Assembly (NCBI GenBank): GCA_028280445.1
Contig: JANQLU010000049.1
Location: 1-40,059, forward strand
DNA from: Pirellulaceae bacterium
Lineage (GTDB): Bacteria; Planctomycetota; Planctomycetia; Pirellulales; Pirellulaceae
Direction of reading: 5' to 3'
Length of the DNA stretch: 40,059 nt
Part shown: one piece after another, positions 14,201-23,200 of the stretch
Layout of the letters: every line of letters begins with the position of its first letter
How positions within the stretch are numbered: position 1 is the first letter of the stretch
Program-made: the position numbers and the translations under genes
The notes under the pieces: model-generated
Seen by the model: only the letters and a program-made list of their open reading frames with translations
The model's database searches: none
What the model was told of the DNA's origin: nothing

Positions 14201-17100
14201 AGTAAACCGAAAGTAATCGGCAACAAGCCTTTTGAAGCGTGACGCGTTTTGGCGGGCTCCAAGTGCGACCAATCGACAGCGCCGATTTTGAGAACGCCTT
14301 GTTTTTTCGCACCAGGTTTGTTGGTTTTTGGATCGTAGTTCAACGAGTTGTTACGACGGGCTGGCATTTTGTACGTTGCAAATGTCAAATTGCGTGACGA
14401 CAAAACTTCGCGAGGGAAATCGCCATCGAGCACCGTCAGCGTCATTGAATTCAGGTCTTTGAGTGCTGCCTTAGTCGCTTTGTCGGCCATTTCGGCCAAA
14501 GCATCCTCATTCGATTTGTCGATCTCTGGTCCACGCAAACCAAAATGTTCACCAATGCGAAGGAACTCTTTCTCCATTTCTTCGTGTTCCAACGATAGAT
14601 TACCCGATGCGATTGCGGTCAGGTCCGAAGCGAACAATTGTTTGGCCACACCATTTTTGGGTTCCGGTTTGCGTTGTGCCGGAAGCGATTTACGATGCCA
14701 GTCGGTGAGGTTCTTTTCCGTGCCGCCGATGATTCGCAGTGGCAAAGGTTTGGTTACATTGGCAATCAAATCCTTGCCCGTTAGTTGGCGCTGGACGTAC
14801 TCTTCAGGAATCGCACGGATCTTTTTGGGACTATCGGTCAATAGATAAACGATGTTGCGCGTTTCGCCTTCGTTGAAAGCCGACAATCGCATCGGCACAA
14901 CGAGTTCGTCAGTCTTGAAGCGGAAACCCATGCCCTGAACGTGGCCATCAAACGTTGAACCTGATGGTAAATTTGGATTTACCTTGCGCTGACCGGCTTT
15001 GGGTTGAACGCCGGCGGATTGATTAACTTTGGTTTTGACAGCAACGAAACACCATTTCAGCTCGATATATTCGTCGCAGACCTTGTCCATTCCTTTTGGG
15101 TATTTAAACCCGTTTTTGTCCATCCATTTTTTCAAAGCGGCTGAACTGCCCGCTTCGAGAACCGCAACTTCGTACATCCCAACCGCTTCACGCTTGAGAA
15201 CGCGTACTGGTTTTTTCTTTGGTGCATAAGCGAGTTTCTTATCTTCCTTTGCACCGATATTTCTGAGTGCAGCTCCGGCGGCTGGCAAATGTCTCAATCT
15301 CAGATCGACGACAACCTCTGGAGGATCGACTGCATTGGCAACTTGAGAAAAAACGTTGTCGGGCACTTTGCGAAGTGCCGGGGCCGATGGGAACGGAATC
15401 AACATTCCAAAATTATCGACTTTGCCTTGGAAACCAGGTCGAATCACAAACGTCTCAACGCCATCTTTGTAGAACACATAAGTTTGCTGCAAACCGATTC
15501 GCGTGATCGGAGCGCCTTTGCCCGTATAAATCGGTGGCACCATCCCACAGGGGTCTTTGGCGGTTGCTGCCGAAGCGGTCACCACACATCCGACCGCGAT
15601 CATCGCTGCAAGTGCTCGACGGCGGCGGATCACCACCATTCCGAAACAGACGCTCAGTCCCAACAGACCAATCGTAATCGGCAACCAGCCTTTTGACGCG
15701 TGTCTCGTTTTCGTTTGCTGGATTTGGGACCAATCAATCGCCCCAACTTTGAGAATGCCTTCTTTTTTTGGCCCCGGTCCATTTACTTTAGGATCGTAGT
15801 TCAATGAGTTGTTACGGCGCGAGGGCATGCGATATTCGGCGAACTTCAGATTTCTACTACCGAGAACTTCGCGAGGAAAATCACCATCCAGAACGGTTAG
15901 CGTCATGCCTTTGAGCGATGACAAACCATCTGCGACCACTTTTTCGGCTTGCTCTTTTAAAGCATCGGCATTGTCGGCATCGATTTCGGGTCCTCGCAGG
16001 CCGAAATGCTCGCCAATCCGTAACAGCTCTTTCTCGGCCTCTTCGTGCGGCATGGAAAGATCTTTGGTTTTAATCGCCAACAGATCGGCGGCGAACAGTT
16101 GTCTTGCGAATCCATTAAATGGAACGGGATTCCTTTGTCTGGGCAATTCCTTGATTTGCCATGGCTGCAAGTCTTTTTCTGTACCGCCGACAATTCGCAA
16201 CGGCAAAGGCTGGGTAACATTTTTGATCAAATTGGCGCCGCTGATTTGACGTTGCACAAATTCTTCGGGAATGGCGCGAATCTTTTTGGGACTGTCCGTC
16301 AGCAGATAAACGATGTTTCGCGTTTCACCTTCGTTAAATGCCGACAGTCGCATGGGAACGACCAACTCGTCGGTTTTGAATCGGAACCCCATGCCTTGAA
16401 CGTGGCCATCAAATGTTGAGCCTGATGGCATTTTGTCGGTCAGTTTTCGCTGACCTGGTTTGGGTTGGACCCCGGCGGCCTGACCGACTCGCGTTTTGAC
16501 GGCAACAAAGCACCAGCGGGCTCCGATATATTCTTCACAGACTTTATCCATTCCTTGGGGATATTTGTAACGGTGTTTGTCCATCCATTTTTTGAGCGCA
16601 TCGGAGCTGCCAGCTTGCAGCACGGCAACCTCATACATTCCGACCGCTTCTTCTTTGAGAACACGGACCTCTTGGCGTCTAAGCGACAAACTTTGACTGG
16701 GCATCGCGGCGCCATTTTGAGCGTCGGCTTTTTGATTTTGTTGCAACATCCACCTGCCAGCGAAAACTTGAATCTCCGGTGGATCAACAGCATTGGCAAT
16801 ATGCGGGAAAATGTTGTCTGGAACTTTGCGCAGTGCTGGTGCTGATGGAAATGGAATCAGCATTCCGAAATTGTCGACTTTGCCTTGAAAGCCCGGCCGA
16901 ATCACAAACGTTTCCACACCGTCTTTGTAAAACACATAGGTTTGCTGGAGCCCGGTCCGAGTAATCGGTGCTCCTCCGCCGGTATAAATCGGCGGCACCA
17001 TTCCACAGGGGTCGTTGTGATTTGCAAAAGCGGAAAAAGAAAATTGCGCTGTTAACGCAATTGCCAAAGACAAACGCCAGATAGTTAATTTGGTTTTCAT
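11218..17100 (-). CDS. four-module DUF2330-like membrane polyprotein (first operon gene)
   Basis: A 1960-residue sister of the next gene, with modules starting at residues 30, 515, 1002 and 1489. The ATG at 17100 is preferred to the upstream 17154 because the protein then starts with a signal peptide (MKTKLTIWRLSLAIALTAQF...FA) and TAGG lies 7 bases before it. Every module boundary has the same design: anchor (ITIGLLGLSVCLGMV), RRRK or RRRR loop, signal-like segment ending ATA, then KDPCGMVPP. The first module is diverged and starts NHNDPCGMV. Modules 2-4 closely match modules 2-4 of the neighbouring gene at protein and DNA level, so either a whole gene was duplicated or the inner modules are kept alike by gene conversion. 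It is the first gene of the three-gene set, separated from the second by 51 bp. Function unknown; an extracytoplasmic, membrane-tethered location is inferred. Confidence 0.88.
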   Translation of the reverse strand: MKTKLTIWRLSLAIALTAQFSFSAFANHNDPCGMVPPIYTGGGAPITRTGLQQTYVFYKDGVETFVIRPGFQGKVDNFGMLIPFPSAPALRKVPDNIFPHIANAVDPPEIQVFAGRWMLQQNQKADAQNGAAMPSQSLSLRRQEVRVLKEEAVGMYEVAVLQAGSSDALKKWMDKHRYKYPQGMDKVCEEYIGARWCFVAVKTRVGQAAGVQPKPGQRKLTDKMPSGSTFDGHVQGMGFRFKTDELVVPMRLSAFNEGETRNIVYLLTDSPKKIRAIPEEFVQRQISGANLIKNVTQPLPLRIVGGTEKDLQPWQIKELPRQRNPVPFNGFARQLFAADLLAIKTKDLSMPHEEAEKELLRIGEHFGLRGPEIDADNADALKEQAEKVVADGLSSLKGMTLTVLDGDFPREVLGSRNLKFAEYRMPSRRNNSLNYDPKVNGPGPKKEGILKVGAIDWSQIQQTKTRHASKGWLPITIGLLGLSVCFGMVVIRRRRALAAMIAVGCVVTASAATAKDPCGMVPPIYTGKGAPITRIGLQQTYVFYKDGVETFVIRPGFQGKVDNFGMLIPFPSAPALRKVPDNVFSQVANAVDPPEVVVDLRLRHLPAAGAALRNIGAKEDKKLAYAPKKKPVRVLKREAVGMYEVAVLEAGSSAALKKWMDKNGFKYPKGMDKVCDEYIELKWCFVAVKTKVNQSAGVQPKAGQRKVNPNLPSGSTFDGHVQGMGFRFKTDELVVPMRLSAFNEGETRNIVYLLTDSPKKIRAIPEEYVQRQLTGKDLIANVTKPLPLRIIGGTEKNLTDWHRKSLPAQRKPEPKNGVAKQLFASDLTAIASGNLSLEHEEMEKEFLRIGEHFGLRGPEIDKSNEDALAEMADKATKAALKDLNSMTLTVLDGDFPREVLSSRNLTFATYKMPARRNNSLNYDPKTNKPGAKKQGVLKIGAVDWSHLEPAKTRHASKGLLPITFGLLGLSVCLGMVIVRRRKTLAAMIAVGCVVTASTATAKDPCGMVPPIYTGKGAPITRIGLQQTYVFYKDGVETFVIRPGFQGKVDNFGMLIPFPSPPALRKVPDNVFAQVANAVDPPEVVIDLRPRPEMAFGRAGGGGVRQQFDTFSYQTRKKKVTVLKREAVGMYEVAVLEAGSSAALKKWMDKNGFKYPKGMDKVCDEYIELEWCFVAVKTKVNQAGGVQPKAGQRKVNPNLPSGSTFDGHVQGMGFRFKTDELVVPMRLSAFNEGETRNIVYLLTDSPKKIRAIPEEYVQRQLSGKDLIANVTKPLPLRIIGGTEKNLNDWHRKSLPAQRKPGPKNGVAKQLFASDLTAIASSNLSLEHEEMEKEFLRIGEHFGLRGPEIDKSNEDALAEMADKATKAALKDLNSMTLTVLDGDFPREVLSSRNLTFATYKMPARRNNSLNYDPKTNKPGVKKQGVLKIGAVDWSHLEPTKTRHASKGLLPITIGLLGLSICLGMVVVRRRKTLAAMIAVGCVVAASTATAKDPCGMVPPIYTGKGAPITRIGLQQTYVFYKDGVETFVIRPGFQGKVDNFGMLIPFPSAPALRKVPDNVFSQVANAVDPPEVIIDLRPRPAMAPMAAAGGARGRDRSIKFAEKKREVRVLKREAVGMYEVAVLEAGSSAALKKWMDKNGFKYPKGMDKVCDEYIEARWCFVAVKTKVNQAGGVQPKAGQRSVNPNLPSGSTFDGHVQGMGFRFKTDELVVPMRLSAFNEGETRNIVYLLTDSPKKIRAIPEEYVQRQLTGKDLIANMTKPLPLRIIGGTEKNLNDWHKRSLPARRNPEPQNGVAKRLFASDLKAISSGNLSLEHEEMEKEFLRIGEHFGLRGPEIDKSNADALAEMADKSTRDALKDLNAMTLTVLDGDFPREVLSSRNLTFATYKMPARRNNSLNYDPKTNKPGVKKEGVLKIGAVDWSHLDSPEQQNKTRFASTWQEFAIGLLGITICFASFLLVRRNRR
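11221..12636 (-). repeat. DUF2330-like module 4 (first gene, module 4)
   Basis: Residues 1489-1960. Variable segment at about 12290-12378 is Ala/Met/Gly-rich (RPRPAMAPMAAAGGARGRDR). It ends in a terminal anchor (FAIGLLGITICFASFLLV) and RRNRR tail instead of a junction. Confidence 0.85.
12637..14097 (-). repeat. DUF2330-like module 3 (first gene, module 3)
   Basis: Residues 1002-1488. Variable segment at about 13743-13838 (RPRPEMAFGRAGGGGVRQQF), with the same RPRP start as module 4. It carries an isolated change in an otherwise constant block (PFPSPPAL, where other copies have PFPSAPAL). Confidence 0.85.
14098..15558 (-). repeat. DUF2330-like module 2 (first gene, module 2)
   Basis: Residues 515-1001. 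Variable segment at about 15205-15305 (RLRHLPAAGAALRNIGAKED), with a Lys-rich end (YAPKKKPVRVLK). Confidence 0.85.
15559..17013 (-). repeat. DUF2330-like module 1 (first gene, module 1)
   Basis: Residues 30-514, behind the N-terminal signal peptide. The most diverged module of this gene: LKEEAVGMYEVAVLQAG in place of LKREAVGMYEVAVLEAG, and a Gln-rich variable segment at about 16665-16765 (GRWMLQQNQKADAQNGAAMP). Confidence 0.85.
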
Positions 17101-17258
17101 AGACCTGCCTACTAATTTGCAAGCTTGACACGAATTTCGATGTGACCACGGCAATCCGTTTCGCCGTTACTAATCCAGACCTGTTCTAATCGCTGCCAAT
17201 CATCACCGTTTTTGTGGACCGCGAACCACGGTCCTGCAACAAAGTGCACACCCTCGAG

Positions 17259-18044
17259 TCACAATCGAACCCAAAGGTAATCGAGTCCAACTCGTTTAAC
17301 GGTGCCGCTGGTCACCAGCGGTTGTAGATTTTTTTCTTCCATATCGAAGACATGGCGCCGATCAAACGGCACTTTGGTCGATGGCAACCAGGTTCGAATC
17401 ACACCATGTTCGTCAACGACGCGGATTTCAATCATGGCGTGATTGTGTTTCAATTGTGCCATCAAAAAATCGTAATGCTCCTGATCGAGATTGATTTTTT
17501 CGGACAACAACAATTTGCGAGTTTGTCTGCCGAAATAAATCAATTCGTCCAATGCCGTCTTGGCATCAATTTTTTCTTTTTCAGCGTTGGGGCCGATCGA
17601 GATTTTGGGAAGTTCTTCGTTGGCGTATTTTTTGATCAAGGTGTTGAATTTGTACTTGGTCAAATGTTCGGTCGGGTGGCGACTGGCCGCACAACCGGAA
17701 GCACAAATTTTTTCACCGTGGGCGTGATGAACTGCTCGCTCGTCATGAGCCGTTTCATCAAAATGCCTTTCCAGATCCTCGCGCGCCATTCGCAATAGTT
17801 CTTCGCGCGAGACATAGCGATCCAACACCTTGCCCGGAGGCAGTTCGATCGGCTCGATCAAACCATCCTGCTTCTTGGGCTTGAGCAATTTGAGATCATT
17901 GGAATGTTCAAAAACGTCTTTGGGTTGCAGATTTGGGGCCGGTGCAAATGCTCGCTCAGGGGGCTTCGTTTGAGTCATAAACAAACCGCGAGCAAGCAGC
18001 CCGATGGAAATCCCCAATACAACAATGATTAATCTGGATTTCAC
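17259..18044 (-). CDS. anchored protein of unknown function with a His/Cys cluster
   Basis: A 261-residue protein starting at GTG 18044; no strong ribosome site is visible, so the start is uncertain. Residues 1-22 (MKSRLIIVVLGISIGLLARGLF) form an uncleaved anchor or signal, followed by a Pro-rich linker. Residues 93-128 hold many His and two Cys (HHAHGEKICASGCAASRHPTEH; Cys114 and Cys118), which could bind a metal. It is not a haem CxxCH site. The C-terminal half is mixed helix and strand with no domain I recognise. It lies 158 bp upstream of the DUF2330 genes on the same strand and might be transcribed with them, although the gap is wide enough for a separate promoter. Confidence 0.7.
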   Translation of the reverse strand: MKSRLIIVVLGISIGLLARGLFMTQTKPPERAFAPAPNLQPKDVFEHSNDLKLLKPKKQDGLIEPIELPPGKVLDRYVSREELLRMAREDLERHFDETAHDERAVHHAHGEKICASGCAASRHPTEHLTKYKFNTLIKKYANEELPKISIGPNAEKEKIDAKTALDELIYFGRQTRKLLLSEKINLDQEHYDFLMAQLKHNHAMIEIRVVDEHGVIRTWLPSTKVPFDRRHVFDMEEKNLQPLVTSGTVKRVGLDYLWVRL

Positions 18045-18369
18045 GTTTGAAATGTCCCGTTTTGTGATTCACTGACGTCCGTCGAATAGTTGACGCACCG
18101 TCATTGGGTTTGGTTCCCGACATTACCAACAGATGGTAATCCGTCGCAAAAACCGTCTTTTTTGACAAAAATTCTCTTGCCGTTTTTCACGGAAATTCTT
18201 CTGTATAGCATACGGAACCTGTTGCCGATTTGCACGTCGAATTGATAATGCAAGCCTTTTTTCAGTCTTTTCTGCCCAAGTCGGTGTTTCACCTAGTATG
18301 TCGATGCAGATTGCAACGATTTTGGCATAAGATGGTTATGAGATCATTCCAATTCAAAACAAGGCAAAA
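18045..18369. other. 325-bp divergent intergenic region
   Basis: It lies between the His/Cys protein gene (minus) and the WD40 gene (plus), so promoters for both should be here. I cannot identify convincing -35/-10 pairs. A 63-codon minus-strand open frame (18101-18292) uses AGA/AGG Arg codons unlike the neighbouring genes, and I do not count it as a gene. Confidence 0.6.
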
Positions 18370-20052
18370 ATGGATCTTCAGATAAAATCGCAGTTTCTGA
18401 AACGACCGCACTATGTTTTGGCAAGTTGTTTGATGGTGGTCTTGAGTTGGACCGTCGCCCCCACTGTTTCTGCACAGCAGGGAACGGATCGATTTTTCCC
18501 CGTCGTAACCGACAAAGACAAATTGCCTAAATTTGCAATCGCCCGGCTTGGTCAAAAATCACAACGAACGTTGTACATGGGTGTTTACAATGTCCGGTTT
18601 TCGCGAGATGGAAAATATTTGGCGATCAAAGCGCGTGATCACATTGTGCGCATTTTTGAAATGGGAACATTTAAAAAACTGTGTGAAGTCGACGGGCACG
18701 ACAATAGCGTAACTTCCGTCGAATTTTCTCCCGACGGCAAAACATTTCTCACCGCCGGCAAATCTGATGAAGAACGAATTATTTTCTGGGAAACGGAAAC
18801 TGGAAAAGAAGTAAAACGAATTGCGTTCGGAGCGGATGCCGTACGCTATTCTGACGACGGACAATATTTGTACGCATTACGCTCCAATCGGCTGGACCGT
18901 GAATTGCTGACCGGTGGCGAACGCACCACCAAGCAACTTGCAAAATGGTCACGTTCGGAGTTTGGACTCGGCATGTCGCCCAAGGGGAACACGGTCGCCA
19001 CATCGTCTCAACGAGCTATTCGATCCGGCAGGCGCTACTCCGGAATCTCAATTCGGTCTTTTATCGATGGAGCCACCCATTCCACAATGATTACCGGATT
19101 GTCGGCCAATCCCAAAAAGGTGACCTTCTCAGCCGACGACCGCTGGATCCTCGCGCGTTATGACCAGGAACGTCGGCCCTACCTTTGGGATCGCAAACGG
19201 TCCAAAAAAATGGCCTTGGACGTCCATGAAAATCCGGTACTCGGTCTCGGGTTTTCCACCGATAGCCGTTTTTTTGTAACCATGTCATCGGCCAAGGACA
19301 AATCGGAAAGCACTGCCTACCTGTGGGATACAATCACCGCGACCAACATCCACAAATTTACCGGACATGATTTTACGTCTAATCTTGTCGCCTGTGGTTT
19401 CTCGCCTGACGGCCGCTACGTTACCACTTGCGCCTCGGGTCGTCGCGACAGCAGCATGTTAATCTGGGATTTGAATCAGATCGTATTCGGAGACCTTACG
19501 TTGTCGACGAAGAAAATCGAATCGAACGACATTGAGGAAATCTGGAAAGAACTGGGCAGTTCCACCGCGGCCACATCCTTGAACGCGGTTAAAGAGTTTG
19601 TTCGTCATCATCCCACGGTTGTCAAACATGTCTCGAAACGCATCAACGACACCACCAACATTGTCGATCAAACGAAAATCGCGGAATACATTTTACAGCT
19701 GAATGACAAAAGCTATGACGTTCGACATCGAGCAACCGAAAAGCTGAGAAAACTGCGCAATGCCGCCGAAGCCGCTTTGCGCAAAGCTCTGAAAGAAACC
19801 AAGTCGGTTGAAACGCGTTACCGCGTTACCAGCATTCTCAAAACACCGTTGGGTAAACCCAAAATCAACGCCGAACAATATCGCCGATTTCAACGTGCCA
19901 TCCACGCCCTGGAACTTTCCGCATCGCCGCCTGCCAACCAATTGTTACAAAACCTGGCAGATGGGCATCCTCACATCGATTTGGCCAACGAAGCACGTGA
20001 TGCGCTCGAGCGAATTCGTTATCAAGAAACGTTGAACAAAAAAAACGACTAG
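18370..20052 (+). CDS. secreted WD40-repeat protein with HEAT-like C-terminal domain
   Basis: A 560-residue protein with AAGG about 6 bases before the ATG. Residues 1-35 are a signal peptide (VLASCLMVVLSW...TVSA, cut before QQG). Residues about 70-370 contain WD40 blades, seen as FSPDGKTFL, FSTDSRFFV and FSPDGRYVT motifs each followed by a W-D/E strand (IIFWE, AYLWD, LIWDL). Residues about 435-545 match the helical tail often attached to planctomycete WD40 proteins (VRHRATEKLRKL...ALRKAL, then DGHPHIDLANEARDALERI). Propellers of this type are usually protein-interaction platforms; no enzymatic residues are seen. It is transcribed alone, away from the DUF2330 block. The architecture is well supported and the specific role unknown. 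Confidence 0.88.
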   Translation: MDLQIKSQFLKRPHYVLASCLMVVLSWTVAPTVSAQQGTDRFFPVVTDKDKLPKFAIARLGQKSQRTLYMGVYNVRFSRDGKYLAIKARDHIVRIFEMGTFKKLCEVDGHDNSVTSVEFSPDGKTFLTAGKSDEERIIFWETETGKEVKRIAFGADAVRYSDDGQYLYALRSNRLDRELLTGGERTTKQLAKWSRSEFGLGMSPKGNTVATSSQRAIRSGRRYSGISIRSFIDGATHSTMITGLSANPKKVTFSADDRWILARYDQERRPYLWDRKRSKKMALDVHENPVLGLGFSTDSRFFVTMSSAKDKSESTAYLWDTITATNIHKFTGHDFTSNLVACGFSPDGRYVTTCASGRRDSSMLIWDLNQIVFGDLTLSTKKIESNDIEEIWKELGSSTAATSLNAVKEFVRHHPTVVKHVSKRINDTTNIVDQTKIAEYILQLNDKSYDVRHRATEKLRKLRNAAEAALRKALKETKSVETRYRVTSILKTPLGKPKINAEQYRRFQRAIHALELSASPPANQLLQNLADGHPHIDLANEARDALERIRYQETLNKKND

Positions 20053-20080
20053 CGCGTTTTCAATTTGGCATTCGCAAAAT

Positions 20081-20251
20081 CGGGAGGGCGAGGCTCCTGC
20101 CGAGCCAGATCCTGTGAGCGGGAAGGCACTAGCCGCCGGTTCGTTTAGTGATTCGTACCTGCGGCTAGCGCCTTGCAGCTCACGGGTGGTCTTGCCCATG
20201 GATGGAGGCTGCCGCACATGCCCACGGCTCGGCAGGAGCCTCGCCCTCCCG
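20081..20251. repeat. nested palindromic repeat element, copy 1
   Basis: A 26-bp outer arm (20081-20106, CGGGAGGGCGAGGCTCCTGC...) is repeated as a perfect reverse complement at 20226-20251. Inside, GTGAGCGGGAAGGCACTAGCC and GGCTAGCGCCTTGCAGCTCAC form a second, imperfect inverted pair. It carries no protein. It sits between convergent genes, where the hairpin could also act as a transcription barrier. Three more members occur in the window. Confidence 0.9.
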
Positions 20252-20262
20252 AACAACCAATG

Positions 20263-23200
20263 TCAAATCAATGGAAGTTCGCGAAACGCTGCCTGCAAGC
20301 GCCGCAACACCAACTCGATATCTGATCGTTGAATGACCAACGGCGGTTTTATTTTGATCACGTTTTCCTCAGGACCGTCAGTACTCAGCAAAATTTGGTC
20401 CTCGCGCAACGAATTCACAACAAATTTTGCCGCACGCGGATTGGGCTGGCGGTCTGATTCTGGAACCACAAACTCGATTCCGCAAAACAGTCCCTTTCCA
20501 CGAACATCACCGATCATTGGATTTTCAGCAGCCAATTCCAGCAAGTTTTCGACCAGATACTGTCCCAGTGAATTTGCATGTTGCTGCAGTCTGTTTTCCT
20601 GCACGAAATCCAGAACCGCCATACCCGCTGCACAGGAAACTGGATTCCCTCCGAACGTATTGAAATACTCCATGCCATTATTAAAAGCGTCAGCAATTTC
20701 GCGCGTGGTCACTACAGCACCCATCGGGTGACCGTTAGCGATCGGTTTGCCCATTGTCACGATATCTGGAACAGCGTCATCCAACTGAAATCCCCAAAAC
20801 GTTTCTCCGACACGACCAAATCCAATTTGCACTTCGTCTGAGATACAAACTCCACCGCGTTCCCTGGTTTTCGCAAATATGCCAGAGAGATAACCGGGCG
20901 GCGGAACAATTTGACCACCACAACTAAGTATCGGCTCGGCAATCACGGCTGCTGGCAAGTTGCCGTTTTCGACCAGCGAATCGACCAGGTTCTCAAAATC
21001 GTCGACATATTGCTGAGCACATTGTTGGTGTGCGGTTGCCGATTGTTGTCGTTCGTTCAAAGACCCTGCGACACGAAATTTTCCTCGATATACATCCGGC
21101 ATTGGTGCAACATACGTTGTTGCGGGACAACCCCGGCCTCCGGCCGAATTAAATTTGTAAGGGCTGATATCGATCAGACTTGCGGTGTGTCCGTGATAGG
21201 CTCCATCCAGACAGATCACACTTTCACGCTGTGTAAAATTTCGTGCGAGTCGCAACGCCAGATCGTTGGCTTCGCTTCCAGAATTCACAAAAAAACAAAC
21301 TTCGAGATGGTCGGGTAGCGTTTCGCACAATTGTTCGGCGTAACGGACCAGGTTTTGATGCAGATATCGTGTATTGGTGTTGAGACGCGCCGCCTGCGAC
21401 GCAATTGCGTTTGCGACCGTTGGATTGGCATGGCCGACGTGGCAGACATTGTTGACCATGTCGAGAAAATTTCGTCCTTCGGCATCGAACAAATAGGCGC
21501 CTTGACCGCGGACCATTTGAATCGGCTGTTGATAGGAAACACTCAACGACGGACTGATTGAATTTCGACGCCGCGTCATAATGTCGTCGTTGGACGGGGA
21601 CTGCTCCAATTGTTCGAGCAACGCTTGATCCATTTTCAAAATCAAATTCGGATCAGGACACAACTCTCGCCACAGCTCGCGTTGATCGGGATCGGCGACT
21701 CCTGGAAAATCACCAACCCGGCCCAACATTTTTTGAATGATTTGAAAATGCAAATGGGCCGGCCACATTCCGTTTTCATCGATCGAGCCCAACGTCGCAA
21801 AAGCTTCGCCGCTTTCAATCCGTTGACCGATGGACAGGTTCGTCAGCGACTGGCGACTCAAGTGACCGTAAAGTGTAAAGAAAGGTTCAGCCAAGCCGCT
21901 AACATGATGCTCTAAAATAATGGTCGGCCCATAGTCAAACGGCAAATCGTTGTCCTGGAAACTATGAACCACGCCGGCCAAAGGACAATAGACTGGCGAA
22001 CTGGCCGGAGCAAAAACATCCAAACCAATATGAATCGTTCGCGCGTTGGCCGCATCGTCGGTTTTGAACTGATCGCCCAAATAACAAAACCGAGGTTCGT
22101 CGTAACGACCAATCGCAAATTGCTTTCCCCTGGAGTGCAGCCGCTGGAACAAGCGATCTTCGTATTGCTGCATCGCGTTTTTATCCGACAGTTGGCTGTC
22201 AGAACTTGTGGCCACACTTAAATCCACCATTTCCGCGTTGCCGCTGTGAATGGAGGTTCCCATCACATCTGCAAAACGGTTGTCCGCCAAGAAAGAAAGC
22301 AACGAAGCGCTATTGCGAAAATGCCCTTTGCCGCAAGCCGCACGGATGCGGGCAATGGCTAATTCGAAATCGTCGTTGACGAGGCGATTTAACAAATCCC
22401 TTGCAGGCTGAGTCGTCACCATCAAATACGGATCATCAGATTCCGCACTTTGTTTGGCCGACATGCACAAACTGACACACAATCGCATACACGCTAGCGG
22501 AAACACGCTTTCCATTTCCGCTTCGGTCAACGGAAATTGTTGATGAAACGCCGCCGTAAGTATTCCCACGGATTCCACCGGCCGTTTGGCGCTGAGCATC
22601 GAGTAAGCGGCAGCAATGGCCAACTCGTTCACCGTTTCCGAAAAAACGACATCCCCAAAATCGATCAACCCGAGCGACAAATTGTCCGAATCGATAACGA
22701 CATTGTAATCGTTGGCATCATTGTGAATGATCGAGCGGCGAAATTCATCTTTGACCGGCAAAACAAATTTTTGGTAGAAACCGAAATACGCTTCGACGAG
22801 TTGCCGATCCGAATCCACCAACATCGATTGGTAAGACTCAATTACATCCGACGCGCGCGATAAATCCCAATCAAACACTCGCCGGGCCGATGCGTGTTCA
22901 AATGATTGCAACCGATTGGTCATCTGTCCCAAGCATTTGCCAAACTGCTGTAACAACGCTTCGTCATGCGGACGAAACAACGCAATCGGGCGGCCGGGCA
23001 AATAATCAACCAGACGCAGCACGAACTCTTTTTCATCGTCGTGATAGCGAGCTATCGCCTGTCGATTCAACGCTTGCTGTACCGCGGGAAAGCGAAATCC
23101 GCCAGCACTCGCATCACGATGGAAATGGTCGAGCATCTCGTTTTGGAGTTGAAGCAAACCGGGATCGGCGCCGGGATTGGCGATCTTGAACACGAGTGAT

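Noticed and set aside
5504..14848. Recurrent plus-strand open frames of 100-230 codons opposite the DUF2330 modules (for example 5504-6004, 9319-9936, 12085-12774, 13324-13926, 14348-14848)
   Set aside because: They recur at the same place because the modules on the other strand are near-identical. Their peptides are low-complexity, lack ribosome sites, and cut across the obvious coding frame.
5278..17100. Tandem repeats considered as a CRISPR array or as phage or transposon DNA
   Set aside because: The repeat unit is a 1.46-kb open coding module in one frame. There are no short repeats with spacers and no transposase or integrase.
17216..17234. GGACCG-N7-CGGTCC hairpin after the His/Cys protein gene, considered as a terminator
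   Set aside because: No T run follows it on the minus strand.
18101..18292. 63-codon minus-strand frame in the divergent region
   Set aside because: It uses AGA/AGG arginine codons, unlike the neighbouring genes, has no ribosome site, and resembles nothing I know.
19945..20332. Open frames containing GSAGASPS or GRSLALP peptides
   Set aside because: These are translations of the palindromic repeat arm, also seen at 30424-30743, not genes.
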